Source: DASSNR01 sp036278935
GTDB lineage: Bacteria > Gemmatimonadota > Gemmatimonadetes > Gemmatimonadales > Gemmatimonadaceae
Length of the DNA stretch: 64,000 nucleotides
Reading direction: 5' to 3'
Assembly (NCBI GenBank): GCA_036278935.1
Contig: DASUKA010000057.1
Location: forward strand, 23,085 to 87,084
A model generated the notes under the pieces. That model saw nothing but the letters and a program-made list of their open reading frames with translations, was not told the DNA's origin and did not search any database. The translations under genes were made by a program, and so were the position numbers. How positions within the stretch are numbered: position 1 is the stretch's first letter; the number at the start of each line of letters is the position of its first letter. Below are positions 45,293-53,131 of the stretch, in pieces.

Positions 45293-46768
45293 CTAGCGCG
45301 CCCGCGCCCGCACGAATTCGACGAATGTCCCGACCGGGACGCCCGTGGGGCCCTTCGGGATATAGCCGAGGTCGGTCTCGGAGTACGCCGTGCCGGCGAT
45401 GTCCAGGTGCACCCACGGAAAGTCGCCAGCAAACTCCCGCAGAAACATCGCGGCCGTGATCGCCCCGGCCGGCCGGCCGCCGCTGTTCTTCATGTCGGCG
45501 ACATCGGAATTGATCTGCTCGCGATAGTCCGCCCACAGCGGAAGGGCCCACCCGCGCTCGCTCGCGCGCTCTCCGGCCGCGATCACCTCCTGAACCAGTG
45601 CCTCGTCAGGCCCGAACACGCCGGTGGCAAGGTGACCAAGCGCAATGACGCACGCACCGGTGAGCGTTGCAGCATCCAGCACCGCGGCGGGCGTGAAGCG
45701 GCGCGCATAGGAGAGCACATCCGCGAGCACGAGCCGCCCTTCGGCATCCGTGTTGATGACCTCGATGGATTTGCCCAGATGACTCCGCACCACGTCGCCC
45801 GGCTTGACCGCTGTACCCGAGGGCATGTTCGTGGTGCTCCCCACCAGCCCCACGACGTTGACGGCGAGGCCGAGCCGCCCGATCGCCTCCATGGCACCCA
45901 GCACGCCCGCCGCGCCGCACATGTCGAACTTCATGGCCTCCATGCCCTGCGCGGGCTTGATGGAGATGCCGCCGCTGTCGAAGCAGAGCCCCTTCCCCAC
46001 GAGCACGATCGGCCTGGCATCCGCGGGGCCACGCCGGTACTCCACAGCGATGAGCTTGGGATCCTGGGGCGTCCCCTGCGCCACCGACAGGAAGGAGCCC
46101 ATCTGCTCGCGTTCCATCTCCGCGCGGCCCAGGACGGTGACGCGCATGTCATGCCGCTCGCCGACCTCGCGAGCCGTCTCTGCAAGGAACTCCGGCGTGC
46201 ACACATTTCCGGGCATCATCGCAAGGCGGCGTGCCAGACTCATCCCTTCCGCAATGGCGACGCCGGCAGCGCAGGCCTGCTCGGCGGCCTTCGCATCCGG
46301 CACGATGATCTCCGCCGTCTGCACGGCTGGCCGCCGCTCGCGCTCGGGCAGTGGAGATTTGAGGTCGGTGTACTCCCACACGCCGAGGCCGAGTCCCACC
46401 ACGGCGTTCTCGACCGCACCATCCGCCGTAGCACTCCACCACGCCAGCGCGGGGGCGCCCATGGTGCGTGCATGCCGCCCGGCCACGCTCGCGGCTCGGC
46501 GCACCGCCGCGCCCTCATCGGTGCCGTTTCCCAGCCCGACCAGGATCACGCGCTGGGGACCCGACGGACCGCCCTGCAGATGCAGCAGTTCGTCGCGGTC
46601 GCCGCGGAAATCCTTGCGGGAGAGCGACCGCTCGATTGCACCGCCAAGCGCCCTATCGAGCCCCGCCATCTGCTGGGGGAGAGAAGCATCCTGCGGCAAC
46701 GCGAGGGCAAGGAGCGGGACGTCCAGCGTCGCGAGCTCGGCCTGACGAACGGAAAACCGGATCGGCAT
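45293..46768 (-). CDS. pepA: leucyl aminopeptidase
   Basis: A 491-residue M17 metallo-aminopeptidase. The metal and catalytic residues are in LVGKGLCFDSGGISIKP, MKFDMCGAAGVLGAM and the signature NTDAEGRLVLADVLSYA. A final IAGTAYSE segment is typical. The N-terminal macro-like domain is present. It ends 20 bases before the TonB-plug gene. Cytoplasmic peptide turnover is the likely role. Confidence 0.94.
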   Translation of the reverse strand: MPIRFSVRQAELATLDVPLLALALPQDASLPQQMAGLDRALGGAIERSLSRKDFRGDRDELLHLQGGPSGPQRVILVGLGNGTDEGAAVRRAASVAGRHARTMGAPALAWWSATADGAVENAVVGLGLGVWEYTDLKSPLPERERRPAVQTAEIIVPDAKAAEQACAAGVAIAEGMSLARRLAMMPGNVCTPEFLAETAREVGERHDMRVTVLGRAEMEREQMGSFLSVAQGTPQDPKLIAVEYRRGPADARPIVLVGKGLCFDSGGISIKPAQGMEAMKFDMCGAAGVLGAMEAIGRLGLAVNVVGLVGSTTNMPSGTAVKPGDVVRSHLGKSIEVINTDAEGRLVLADVLSYARRFTPAAVLDAATLTGACVIALGHLATGVFGPDEALVQEVIAAGERASERGWALPLWADYREQINSDVADMKNSGGRPAGAITAAMFLREFAGDFPWVHLDIAGTAYSETDLGYIPKGPTGVPVGTFVEFVRARAR

Positions 46769-47022
46769 GAGGTGGAAGGGGGAAGCGGATGGTCGAGCGA
46801 GATGCCGGTGGAGGTCTGGGATCGGCAGGGTGCCGGAGCGGGGGGCCGGGGGCGGTGCGGGCGCCCGCCAGAGCGGGAGGGCGCGTGGAGCTCGGTATCA
46901 GGGAGATGACGATCAGCGCGGTCGCGGGATTCGCCGCCTCATCGGCTCGAATTCCGCAACCAGGCTTGTCTGCCGTTTCCCGTTCTCGTCACCCCACGCC
47001 CGACGCCCGCCCCTAAGCCCTC

Positions 47023-48174
47023 TCACGTGCGCTGATCGATCGGTACGACCTTGAGCCCGCGCGGGCCGACGTATTCCGCCCGGGGGCGGATGAGCCGGTT
47101 GTGCGCGTATTGCTCCAGCACGTGGGCCGTCCAGCCGGAGACTCGGCTGCATGCGAAGAGCGGCGTGTACAGGTCGATCGGAATGCCCATCACGTAGTAG
47201 GTGGAGGCAGAGTAGAAGTCCACGTTGGCGTTGAGGCCCTTGTCCGCCTTCACCGCCTGCTCGATCTCCTGCGACATCTGGAACCATTCCGGCTGGCCAT
47301 AGCGCTTGCCCAGCTCCTCGGACATACGGCGCAGGTGCGTGGCGCGCGGATCCTCGGTCTTGTACACCCGATGGCCGAACCCCATGATCTTGCGCTTCTC
47401 GCCGAGCGCCCGCTCGATCCACTGCTTCGGACTCTCCCCCGATTCCTTGATCTGGAGCAGCATGCGCATGACCGCGGTGTTGGCGCCGCCATGCAAGGGC
47501 CCCGAGAGCGTGCCGATGGCCGAGACGATGGCCGAATACATGTCCGCGAGCGTCGCCGCGGTGACCCGCGCCGAGAAGGTGGAGGCGTTGAGCTCGTGAT
47601 CCGCGTGGAGGATCAGCGCCATGTTGAACGCATGCTCCGCGCGGTCATCCGGGCGTTTGCCGGAGAGCATATAGAGCACGTTCGCGGCAAAGGAGAGAGA
47701 TGGGTCGGCTTGCACCGGCTCCTGCCCGTTCCGAATGCGCTGCCATGCGCCAACTATGGCTGGCAGCTTGGCCAGCAGTCGCGTGGCGCGGCGGCGGTTC
47801 ACATCGGGATCATCGACCTTCGCCTTTGGCTCTGGATCGTAAAAGGACAGACGTGACACCGCGGTGCGGAGCACCGCCATAGGCTCCGCATCCTTCGGGC
47901 ACTGGCGGAGCATGCCGATCACGTCGGGCGGCAGGTCGTATTGTTTGTTGATATCCTGCTGCAGGGCGTCGAGCTCGCTGCGCGTGGGAAGGGATCCTCG
48001 CCAGAGCAGGTAGACGACTTCCGCAAAGGAGGTGTGGGCGACGAGGTCGTGGATGTCGTATCCGCGATAGATGAGCTGGCCTGCCTGGCCGTTGACGTCG
48101 GTGATTTCGGAGGGGCCGATCACCACATCTTCGAGACCGGCGGTCGCTGTTTTGATGCTCGCTGTGGTTGCCAT
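47023..48174 (-). CDS. gltA: citrate synthase
   Basis: A 383-residue citrate synthase of the short CitZ-like type, making citrate from oxaloacetate and acetyl-CoA. Features are QLIYRGYDIHDL, HADHELNASTFSARV with catalytic His, SGPLHGGANTAVMRML, and MGFGHRVYKTEDPRA with catalytic His. A 2-methylcitrate synthase is possible, but no prp genes are near. The ATG at 48174 follows a promoter by about 77 bases. Starts the long minus-strand housekeeping cluster. Confidence 0.93.
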   Translation of the reverse strand: MATTASIKTATAGLEDVVIGPSEITDVNGQAGQLIYRGYDIHDLVAHTSFAEVVYLLWRGSLPTRSELDALQQDINKQYDLPPDVIGMLRQCPKDAEPMAVLRTAVSRLSFYDPEPKAKVDDPDVNRRRATRLLAKLPAIVGAWQRIRNGQEPVQADPSLSFAANVLYMLSGKRPDDRAEHAFNMALILHADHELNASTFSARVTAATLADMYSAIVSAIGTLSGPLHGGANTAVMRMLLQIKESGESPKQWIERALGEKRKIMGFGHRVYKTEDPRATHLRRMSEELGKRYGQPEWFQMSQEIEQAVKADKGLNANVDFYSASTYYVMGIPIDLYTPLFACSRVSGWTAHVLEQYAHNRLIRPRAEYVGPRGLKVVPIDQRT

Positions 48175-48250
48175 CGATCACTCAAGGAAGATTACAGTCT
48201 TGGGGGGCCTCGCCCCCGTCCGGAGCGACGCAGGGGTGCCCCAGCCTTCT

Positions 48251-48279
48251 AACCTACGAACGTGCTGGAAGTGCTGCAA
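48251..48279 (-). promoter_or_regulatory. gltA promoter
   Basis: Minus strand: -35 TTGCAG (48274-48279), 17-base spacer, -10 TAGGTT (48251-48256). The start would be near 48244 and the leader about 70 bases, the longest seen here. The leader can form a GGGGG-CCTCG-CCCCC type hairpin near 48208-48224. Confidence 0.6.
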
Positions 48280-48359
48280 GCGCACGCGCGGCATCGCCAC
48301 GTGCATCTGCTGAATGCACGCAGGCACCCTGACCGTTCCCCAGTGGCTGCGCTACTGCC

Positions 48360-48908
48360 CTACTTCGTGTACGATGGGCGCTGGGCGCTGGATGAGACAT
48401 CGAAGGCGATGTACATGCCGCTCAATGCATGTCCGGGCACGCCGCACGCCAGCAGGTATGACCCGGCCGGCGATGCGGTGAACGTGACGTCGTCGGAGCC
48501 GCCCTTGGGCTCGAGGCCATCCATCAGGTGCGCGGTGAGCGCACCGGCAATCGCCGGTGTCTTGGGGAGCGCAGGCGGTGGTGTCTGCTTCGCGATCACG
48601 ATGGCCGAGTGCGGAAGGGCATCCTTGTTCACCATGTGCAGATGGACCGTCCACCCCGCCGGGATCACCACCGTCTGGTCACCGTCGGAGCCGCCGTTGA
48701 AGTTGAGGCCGCCGCGTGTGTCGTCGAAGGCCGCGATCACCTGGAGCGTGACGCCTTTGGCAGCGGCATTGTACGACATGAAGCGATCTACGGTGACGGT
48801 GTCCACGTGCGTTGCGCGTGCGGGTGCCGGCGCCGCGGCAGCGCTGGACGCCGCCGCGGAGGAGACGACGACCAATCCCGCCGCGAGCACCACACGTATT
48901 CCCCGCAT
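48360..48908 (-). CDS. sulfocyanin-like blue copper protein
   Basis: A 182-residue exported cupredoxin resembling sulfocyanin. The signal is MRGIRVVLAAGLVVVSSAAA. The core FMSYNAAAKGVTLQVIAAF is family-like. Type 1 copper ligands are all visible: H100 (ALPHSAIVI), then C155, H160 and M165 in CGVPGHALSGM. It probably carries electrons in the periplasm or at the outer face. The ATG at 48908 has GGAGGAG upstream; an upstream ATG at 48989 would precede the signal. No terminal oxidase genes are next to it. Confidence 0.85.
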   Translation of the reverse strand: MRGIRVVLAAGLVVVSSAAASSAAAAPAPARATHVDTVTVDRFMSYNAAAKGVTLQVIAAFDDTRGGLNFNGGSDGDQTVVIPAGWTVHLHMVNKDALPHSAIVIAKQTPPPALPKTPAIAGALTAHLMDGLEPKGGSDDVTFTASPAGSYLLACGVPGHALSGMYIAFDVSSSAQRPSYTK

Positions 48909-49055
48909 ACCGGCTCCTCCACACCCTGATGACGTCCGCGAGCCGACCCCTGGTATCGGCCGGCTCGCGGGAGCGAGCGTCTCGTCCATGCTACCTCACC
49001 ACCCCTCCGGTGCGCGCGGCCGGCTGGCGCGGCCGCGCTCGACCTCTGTTTCCGT

Positions 49056-49445
49056 TCAGACGCGTGCCGCCGTGCTGCTGGCGACAGCGCTCCAGACGCC
49101 GAGGATAAGCACGCAGATGCCAACGATGATGCTGTTCCACATGCGCCCCGTGTTCGCCGTGAATCCGTAAATCCATGGCGACAGGATCAGCCAGATGCCG
49201 AGGAGCGCGTTGATCCAGCTCAACCAGACAGCGCCAGCGGCACCGAAGAAGCGAATCGCCGCAAAAATGGCGATGATAATGCCGACAATGACGCTGTTCC
49301 AGACATTGCCCACGCCGTTGTTGAAGCCGTACACCCACGGCGAGATGATCGTCCAGATGCCCGCGATAATATTGAGCCCACTGGCCGTGCGCACCTGGCC
49401 GTAGTGCCCGTAGTTGCGGCTTTCGCGTGCCACGTTGATCTCCAT
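49056..49445 (-). CDS. SPW repeat membrane protein
   Basis: A 129-residue membrane protein with two copies of the SPW motif, IISPWVYGFNNG near residue 33 and ILSPWIYGFTAN near residue 87. Each is followed by WNS(V/I)IVGI. Four hydrophobic helices are predicted, two per repeat. Function of the family is unknown. The ATG at 49445 has GGAGGAG six bases upstream. The two halves look like an internal duplication. Confidence 0.85.
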   Translation of the reverse strand: MEINVARESRNYGHYGQVRTASGLNIIAGIWTIISPWVYGFNNGVGNVWNSVIVGIIIAIFAAIRFFGAAGAVWLSWINALLGIWLILSPWIYGFTANTGRMWNSIIVGICVLILGVWSAVASSTAARV

Positions 49446-49755
49446 GTTGCTGCTCCTCCGGTGGTTGGTAGTGCCTCCGCCGCGCGCCGCACCGTGGATC
49501 GATGCCGGCACGGACCGCCGGCCTCCGCTTCGCCGTACTCGCCCGGTGGGCGCTGTCAGCTGAGAGCGTGGCAATGCACGTGCCGCGCCCTCAATCCCGC
49601 TCCGCATGCGTGCAGGGTGGGGGCGCGACGGCATGCCACCTCTCGCGCCGCAGCCAGCGGCGCGGCGTGAACTTCCGACATCCGCCGTCGCTCCGCAACC
49701 CACCCGCGGGTATCATTCCCAAACGGGCCATACCACGTAAGGGGAGAAGGACAGG
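49446..49755. other. 310-base divergent intergenic region
   Basis: Lies between the SPW gene and the divergent mgtC-family gene. No reading frame with family support was found. The mgtC side has a good ribosome site (AGGGGAGAAGGACAGG) and a TATCAT element about 35 bases upstream without a convincing -35. The SPW side has only its ribosome site. I see no repeat or RNA structure that stands out. Confidence 0.5.
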
Positions 49756-50445
49756 ATGATCAGTGTGCAGGAGATACTCGCGCGCCTGGTGCTGGCCGCC
49801 ATCCTCAGCGCGATCGTCGGGTTGGAGCGCGAGCGAAAGAACCGGGCGGCGGGGCTCCGCACGCACGCCATGGTCGGCATGGCATCCGCCCTGGTGATGA
49901 TCGTCTCCGCCTTCGGCTTCTCGGACATTCTGGGTCGCCAGGCGGTGGTGCTCGATCCCTCGCGCGTAGCCGCGCAGGTGGTGAGCGGGATCGGCTTTCT
50001 GGGCGCGGGCGTGATCATCTTTCGCCGCAATGAGGCGCGAGGGCTCACGACTGCGGCCAGCATCTGGACCGTCGCGGCCATAGGACTCGCTACGGGCGGC
50101 GGACTCTACGTGGCCGCGCTCTTCACCACCGCGCTGGCACTCGGCATTCTGGCCGTGCTGAAGCCCCTGGAGCGCCATCTCTTCGCCGTTCCCCGCACCA
50201 CGCGCGTCAGTATGGTGATCGATCGCCACGATGCATCGGTCGGAGCCATCGCGTCTGCGCTCGAGGGCGCGGGCGTTGCGGTTCAGCGGCTCTCGATTCA
50301 ACCGCGCGTCGCCCCGTCGCACGATCGGCTGACCGTCGTGCTCGCTCAGGGAAAGCCGGAGGCGCTGCACGCGGCGATCGAGGCGCTTCGCGCGACGGCG
50401 GGGGTCGAGGCAATTGACGTTCGCGGCGCGCCGCCGCTGGGATGA
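49756..50445 (+). CDS. MgtC/SapB family membrane protein
   Basis: A 229-residue MgtC-family protein. Four hydrophobic segments hold the signatures VGLERERKNRAAGLRTHAMVG near residue 22 and SGIGFLGAGVIIFRRNEARG near residue 78, followed by LTTAASIW. The last 80 residues form a soluble ACT-like domain. In some pathogens the family supports survival in low magnesium. Here the role is unknown, and no magnesium transporter gene is next to it. Confidence 0.88.
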   Translation: MISVQEILARLVLAAILSAIVGLERERKNRAAGLRTHAMVGMASALVMIVSAFGFSDILGRQAVVLDPSRVAAQVVSGIGFLGAGVIIFRRNEARGLTTAASIWTVAAIGLATGGGLYVAALFTTALALGILAVLKPLERHLFAVPRTTRVSMVIDRHDASVGAIASALEGAGVAVQRLSIQPRVAPSHDRLTVVLAQGKPEALHAAIEALRATAGVEAIDVRGAPPLG

Positions 50446-50481
50446 GGGGTTCGAGCGGAGCAGGCTAACCCCGTTGGCACC

Positions 50482-50510
50482 TTGACCTTGGAGTGGCGCG
50501 TTCATACACC
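50482..50510 (+). promoter_or_regulatory. candidate promoter of the antitoxin remnant
   Basis: -35 TTGACC, a 17-base spacer and -10 TACACC. The -10 is weaker than the TANNTT form of the other promoters here. A GGAGGT ribosome site then precedes ATG at 50544. Confidence 0.4.
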
Positions 50511-50543
50511 TGTACGTACACGCCGAACATATCTGGAGGTACC

Positions 50544-50883
50544 ATGGCCCATCGCGCCGCTGCCATGCCAATCGGGAACTCGAAAGGTTTGAGGTTCGAC
50601 GCGCCCTCTACCGCGAGCACCCGGAATTCTCCACCGGGGACTTCGATGTCGACGTCATCGCGACGGGTGTCTCCTGGTCCGGACTTCCACTCGGCAGGAG
50701 CCGGACACCGAATCGGATCCCGTCTTCAATGCCTTCCTCGGGTTCCTCGAGCACCAGATGGCCAGCCACCCCGAGCTCATCACGCCATTTACGGCGCGGG
50801 ATGTTGCGGGTGTCGACGAATTCCTCAACGGCGTAGCGGCCGATCGGGATGAGGAGATGGACGACGACTTCGTGATGCCGTGA
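50544..50883 (+). pseudogene. PrlF-type antitoxin remnant with two frameshifts
   Basis: Three consecutive segments in three frames join into one antitoxin-like protein. Segment 1 from ATG 50544 reads MPIGNSKGLRFDA, a MazE/AbrB-like start. After a likely one-base deletion near 50603 the next frame reads LYREHPEFSTGDFDVDVIATG. After a second deletion near 50670 the third frame reads LLVRTSTRQEPDTESDPVF through to MDDDFVMP and a stop at 50881. The last part resembles the PrlF C-terminus (DPVFNAFLGFLE). A ribosome site precedes the ATG. No YhaV-like toxin follows; tRNA-Leu lies 167 bases further on. Sequencing error is the main alternative. Confidence 0.6.
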
Positions 50884-50936
50884 ATCGGGTTGTTGTCTTG
50901 TCAGGCTCTGACGGCTGACCGCCGGAGCCACACGAG

Positions 50937-50970
50937 AAAACCCCGGAATCGCGACCTTCTCGCATCCGGG
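50937..50970 (-). terminator. terminator after tRNA-Leu
   Basis: On the minus strand, CCCGGATGCGA pairs with TCGCGATTCCGGGG, with a small internal mismatch, and is followed by TTTTC (50940-50937). It sits about 80 bases past the tRNA 3' end. Confidence 0.6.
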
Positions 50971-51049
50971 ATTTCAGCTGCCTGCTCAATCTCATTTCTC
51001 TTGCGCCCTTGGTCAGTTGAGCCGCCACCTGGCTGAGAGGCCCAATGAG

Positions 51050-51133
51050 TACCCGGGGCGGGACTCGAACCCGCAAGGCCCGAAGGCCGGGGGATTTTGA
51101 GTCCCCTGCGTCTACCAATTCCGCCACCCGGGC
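51050..51133 (-). tRNA. tRNA-Leu (anticodon CAA)
   Basis: An 84-base class II tRNA. The acceptor starts GCCCGGG and closes CCCGGGT, with a G-U first pair. The D-arm TGGCGGAATTGGTAGACGCA is typical of Leu. The anticodon stem GGGGA/TCCCC encloses loop CTCAAAA, giving CAA for UUG codons. A long variable arm (CGGCCTTCGGGCC) and the TTCGAGTCC T-loop follow. CCA is not encoded. A TAGATT element at 51143-51148 probably serves as -10. Confidence 0.93.
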
Positions 51134-51188
51134 GACAGGCGGAATCTAACGCGCGCAGGCGGCGAACGGACCCCCACGCGCCGCCACA

Positions 51189-51743
51189 TTATCGGTCCCG
51201 ACCCGGCCCTTGCGCGCCACCGGCACCACGCCCTCCGGTCCGCTGCCGCTTGCGGCGGAGTTGCTGCACGCGCCGCCGTACCTGCTCCTCGATACCGAGG
51301 TACTGAGCCCGCTGCAGCGGCGTGAGAAATTCCGACAGATCCTGTTGCTCCCGCGTGGTCAGATCGAGCCGTTGCTGCTCCAGCGCCATCAGCCGCGTGA
51401 GCAACGTGGCCAAGTGTTGCTGGTCGGCTTGGTCGCCCGCCATGATCTCGGCGCGCAGCCCGAGACGCGTCGCCCGCTCCTGCTGCACGAGCTGCTGCCG
51501 CTGCGATTCGTACTTCTGGTTCGTGGCCACCAGCCTCCGATATGTGGAATCCGTGAGCTTGAGCCGGTTTCGGACCACCGCACCAATGCGCCGGCTGAGC
51601 TGTCTGTCCAGCTGAGCGCGCTGAGCCGGAGCAGTCTGCTGGCGTAGCGGCCGCTGCGGCGGAGTGACGGATTGCGCGGCTAGCGGATGCACCGAGAGCA
51701 GGCAGAGCGTCCCCACTAGGAGCGCGCGGACGAGCCTGGTCAT
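51189..51743 (-). CDS. Spy/CpxP-like periplasmic protein
   Basis: A 184-residue exported protein with signal MTRLVRALLVGTLCLLSVHPLAAQ. The mature part is almost all helical and rich in Gln, Arg and Leu. It carries an LTxxQ-type motif (LTPLQRAQY near residue 146), as in Spy/CpxP chaperone-like and metal-resistance proteins. The C-terminus is a basic RRKRQRTGGRG tail. It overlaps the anti-sigma gene stop by four bases, so it belongs to the sigma/anti-sigma operon and may be a periplasmic stress sensor or effector. The function is inferred. Confidence 0.7.
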   Translation of the reverse strand: MTRLVRALLVGTLCLLSVHPLAAQSVTPPQRPLRQQTAPAQRAQLDRQLSRRIGAVVRNRLKLTDSTYRRLVATNQKYESQRQQLVQQERATRLGLRAEIMAGDQADQQHLATLLTRLMALEQQRLDLTTREQQDLSEFLTPLQRAQYLGIEEQVRRRVQQLRRKRQRTGGRGAGGAQGPGRDR

Positions 51744-52474
51744 GGGAGCCCTCCCTCGTCAATGCCGCGCACGACCGGTGCCGGATCCGCGACGGGCACG
51801 GCGGTGAGTGAATCCACACTCTGCAGGAGCAACTCGACATCGCCATCGGCCAGGTCGCTCACGCCGCCGCCGAACATCAATCCGGGATCGCTATCGGGCA
51901 GTACGGCCGGCCGAGGGAGTGGATGCCGCGCCTCAGGAGCCGGCGCCGGAGCGATGGGACGCACCGGAGCACGTTGCGCGGGCGCGGGTGCCGCTCCAGC
52001 TGGAGTCACGGGAGGGCGCGTCTTTCCCGCCGGTCGCGACGTCGTGGCCACAGCCACTGTCCGCAGCCGCGCGTTGCGTCGTACCGTGGTGATGGCAAGT
52101 CCCACAGCAATCACCAGCGCCGCCGCCATTGCGATGCGCCAATCCACCGTGTGGCTACTGGCACTCTTGCGGCGTCCGACTTCCGTCTGGCCCCCGGCCT
52201 TCGTCCCTCGTGCTACCCGGCGCGCGCTGACGCCACGCCCTGCGCTGGCCGGTGGTGCGGCCTCGCGCTGCACCGCCGCCGCGATGCGCTGGATGTCGAT
52301 CGGCGCCTCGCGCGCGAGCGCGCGCCGCGCCCGCCGTAGCAGCTCGAGCTCCGCGGCGCAATCGGCGCACGTCGCCACGTGTCGCTCCACCTCCGCGCGC
52401 TCCTCGGCGCCCAGCCGGCCGTGCATCAGCTCCGGCAGCCGGTCGCGCATGTCCGCGCGCACACAGTCATTCAT
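51740..52474 (-). CDS. zinc-finger anti-sigma factor
   Basis: A 244-residue membrane anti-sigma factor. The N-terminal zinc-binding motif is H32-x3-C36-x2-C39 (RHVATCADCAAE). One membrane helix lies at about residues 113-130. The outer part is Pro/Ala-rich and low complexity. The ATG at 52474 overlaps the sigma-factor gene by eight bases, which fits stoichiometric co-expression. It probably holds the ECF sigma factor inactive until an envelope signal arrives. Confidence 0.85.
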   Translation of the reverse strand: MNDCVRADMRDRLPELMHGRLGAEERAEVERHVATCADCAAELELLRRARRALAREAPIDIQRIAAAVQREAAPPASAGRGVSARRVARGTKAGGQTEVGRRKSASSHTVDWRIAMAAALVIAVGLAITTVRRNARLRTVAVATTSRPAGKTRPPVTPAGAAPAPAQRAPVRPIAPAPAPEARHPLPRPAVLPDSDPGLMFGGGVSDLADGDVELLLQSVDSLTAVPVADPAPVVRGIDEGGLP

Positions 52475-53018
52475 CGAGCAACTCCTTGATGGCCCGCATG
52501 GCGTGGTGGTAATGCACGCGGGCCGCGCCCTCCGTGCTCCCCACCACTGTCGCGATCTCCTTGTACGACAGCCCCTCCGCCACACGGAGGGTGAAGACCT
52601 CGCGTTGCATCCGCGTCAGCCGCGTCACGGCGTCGCGCACCCGATCCTCCGTTTCATCGGCAATCACCCCGTCGAGCGCATCGTGCTCCGACACCGCGTG
52701 CTCCTCCGCGACGGGCACCGCCAGTCGGTCGCGTCTGGCCTGGCGCCCCCGGTCGCGCACCAGATTCCGCGCGATCGTGAAGAGCCACGTCTTGAGCGAG
52801 CTCTCGGCCCTGAAGGCATCCAGCGACCCGAACGCTCGAACGAACGTGTCCTGAACGACTTCTTCTACCTCCGGTTCCCCGAGGCTCGCGACAAAGCGCG
52901 CGAGCGACGACGCGTAGCGCTCCACCAACTGCGTGGCCGCGCGTTCATCGCCGCCCTGCCAGCGCGCGATCAGCGCGCCGTCACCCGATTCGTCCGCCTG
53001 AAGCGTGGCCTCGCTCAT
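52467..53018 (-). CDS. ECF-type RNA polymerase sigma factor
   Basis: A 183-residue sigma-70 factor with only regions 2 and 4. Region 2 contains VEEVVQDTFVRAFGSLDAF and the core-binding SSLKTWLFTIARNLVRDRGR. Region 4 contains the helix-turn-helix YKEIATVVGSTEGAARVHYHHAM. First gene of an operon with its anti-sigma factor and a Spy-like periplasmic protein. The upstream region is shared with the divergent tetR gene and shows no housekeeping promoter on this strand. Confidence 0.93.
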   Translation of the reverse strand: MSEATLQADESGDGALIARWQGGDERAATQLVERYASSLARFVASLGEPEVEEVVQDTFVRAFGSLDAFRAESSLKTWLFTIARNLVRDRGRQARRDRLAVPVAEEHAVSEHDALDGVIADETEDRVRDAVTRLTRMQREVFTLRVAEGLSYKEIATVVGSTEGAARVHYHHAMRAIKELLDE

Positions 53019-53065
53019 TCGTCTGTGGAGTAGACGCTGCAGGATGCGAGGACGTTAAGCCCCCG

Positions 53066-53094
53066 TTGACCTTTCCCGCCGGTCGGGGTACGTT
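53066..53094 (+). promoter_or_regulatory. tetR/aryl-CoA operon promoter
   Basis: -35 TTGACC (53066-53071), 17-base spacer, -10 TACGTT (53089-53094). The start is predicted near 53101, inside the operator palindrome. Confidence 0.7.
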
Positions 53095-53098
53095 GAGA

Positions 53099-53114
53099 TC
53101 GAACGCTCGTTCGA
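53099..53114. promoter_or_regulatory. TetR operator on its own promoter
   Basis: Perfect inverted repeat TCGAACG-CT-CGTTCGA overlapping the predicted transcription start. Binding here would block transcription of tetR and the genes after it, as expected for an autoregulated TetR repressor released by an acyl-CoA or aryl-CoA ligand. Confidence 0.65.
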
Positions 53115-53131
53115 CACCATTCGGGGGGACC

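Noticed and set aside
46769..47022. Possible small gene or terminator between gltA and pepA
   Set aside because: No frame with a ribosome site or similarity. A GC-rich CCCGC-TCTG-GCGGG stem exists near 46870-46893 but lacks a U-run, so I do not call it.
50493..50852. An intact 119-residue frame from 50493
   Set aside because: Only residues from ATG 50544 to about 50603 look like an antitoxin; beyond that the matching sequence continues in other frames, so the single frame is not a real protein.
50884..51188. Integration site (att) or integrase at tRNA-Leu
   Set aside because: No integrase gene and no direct repeat of the tRNA 3' end were found within the window.
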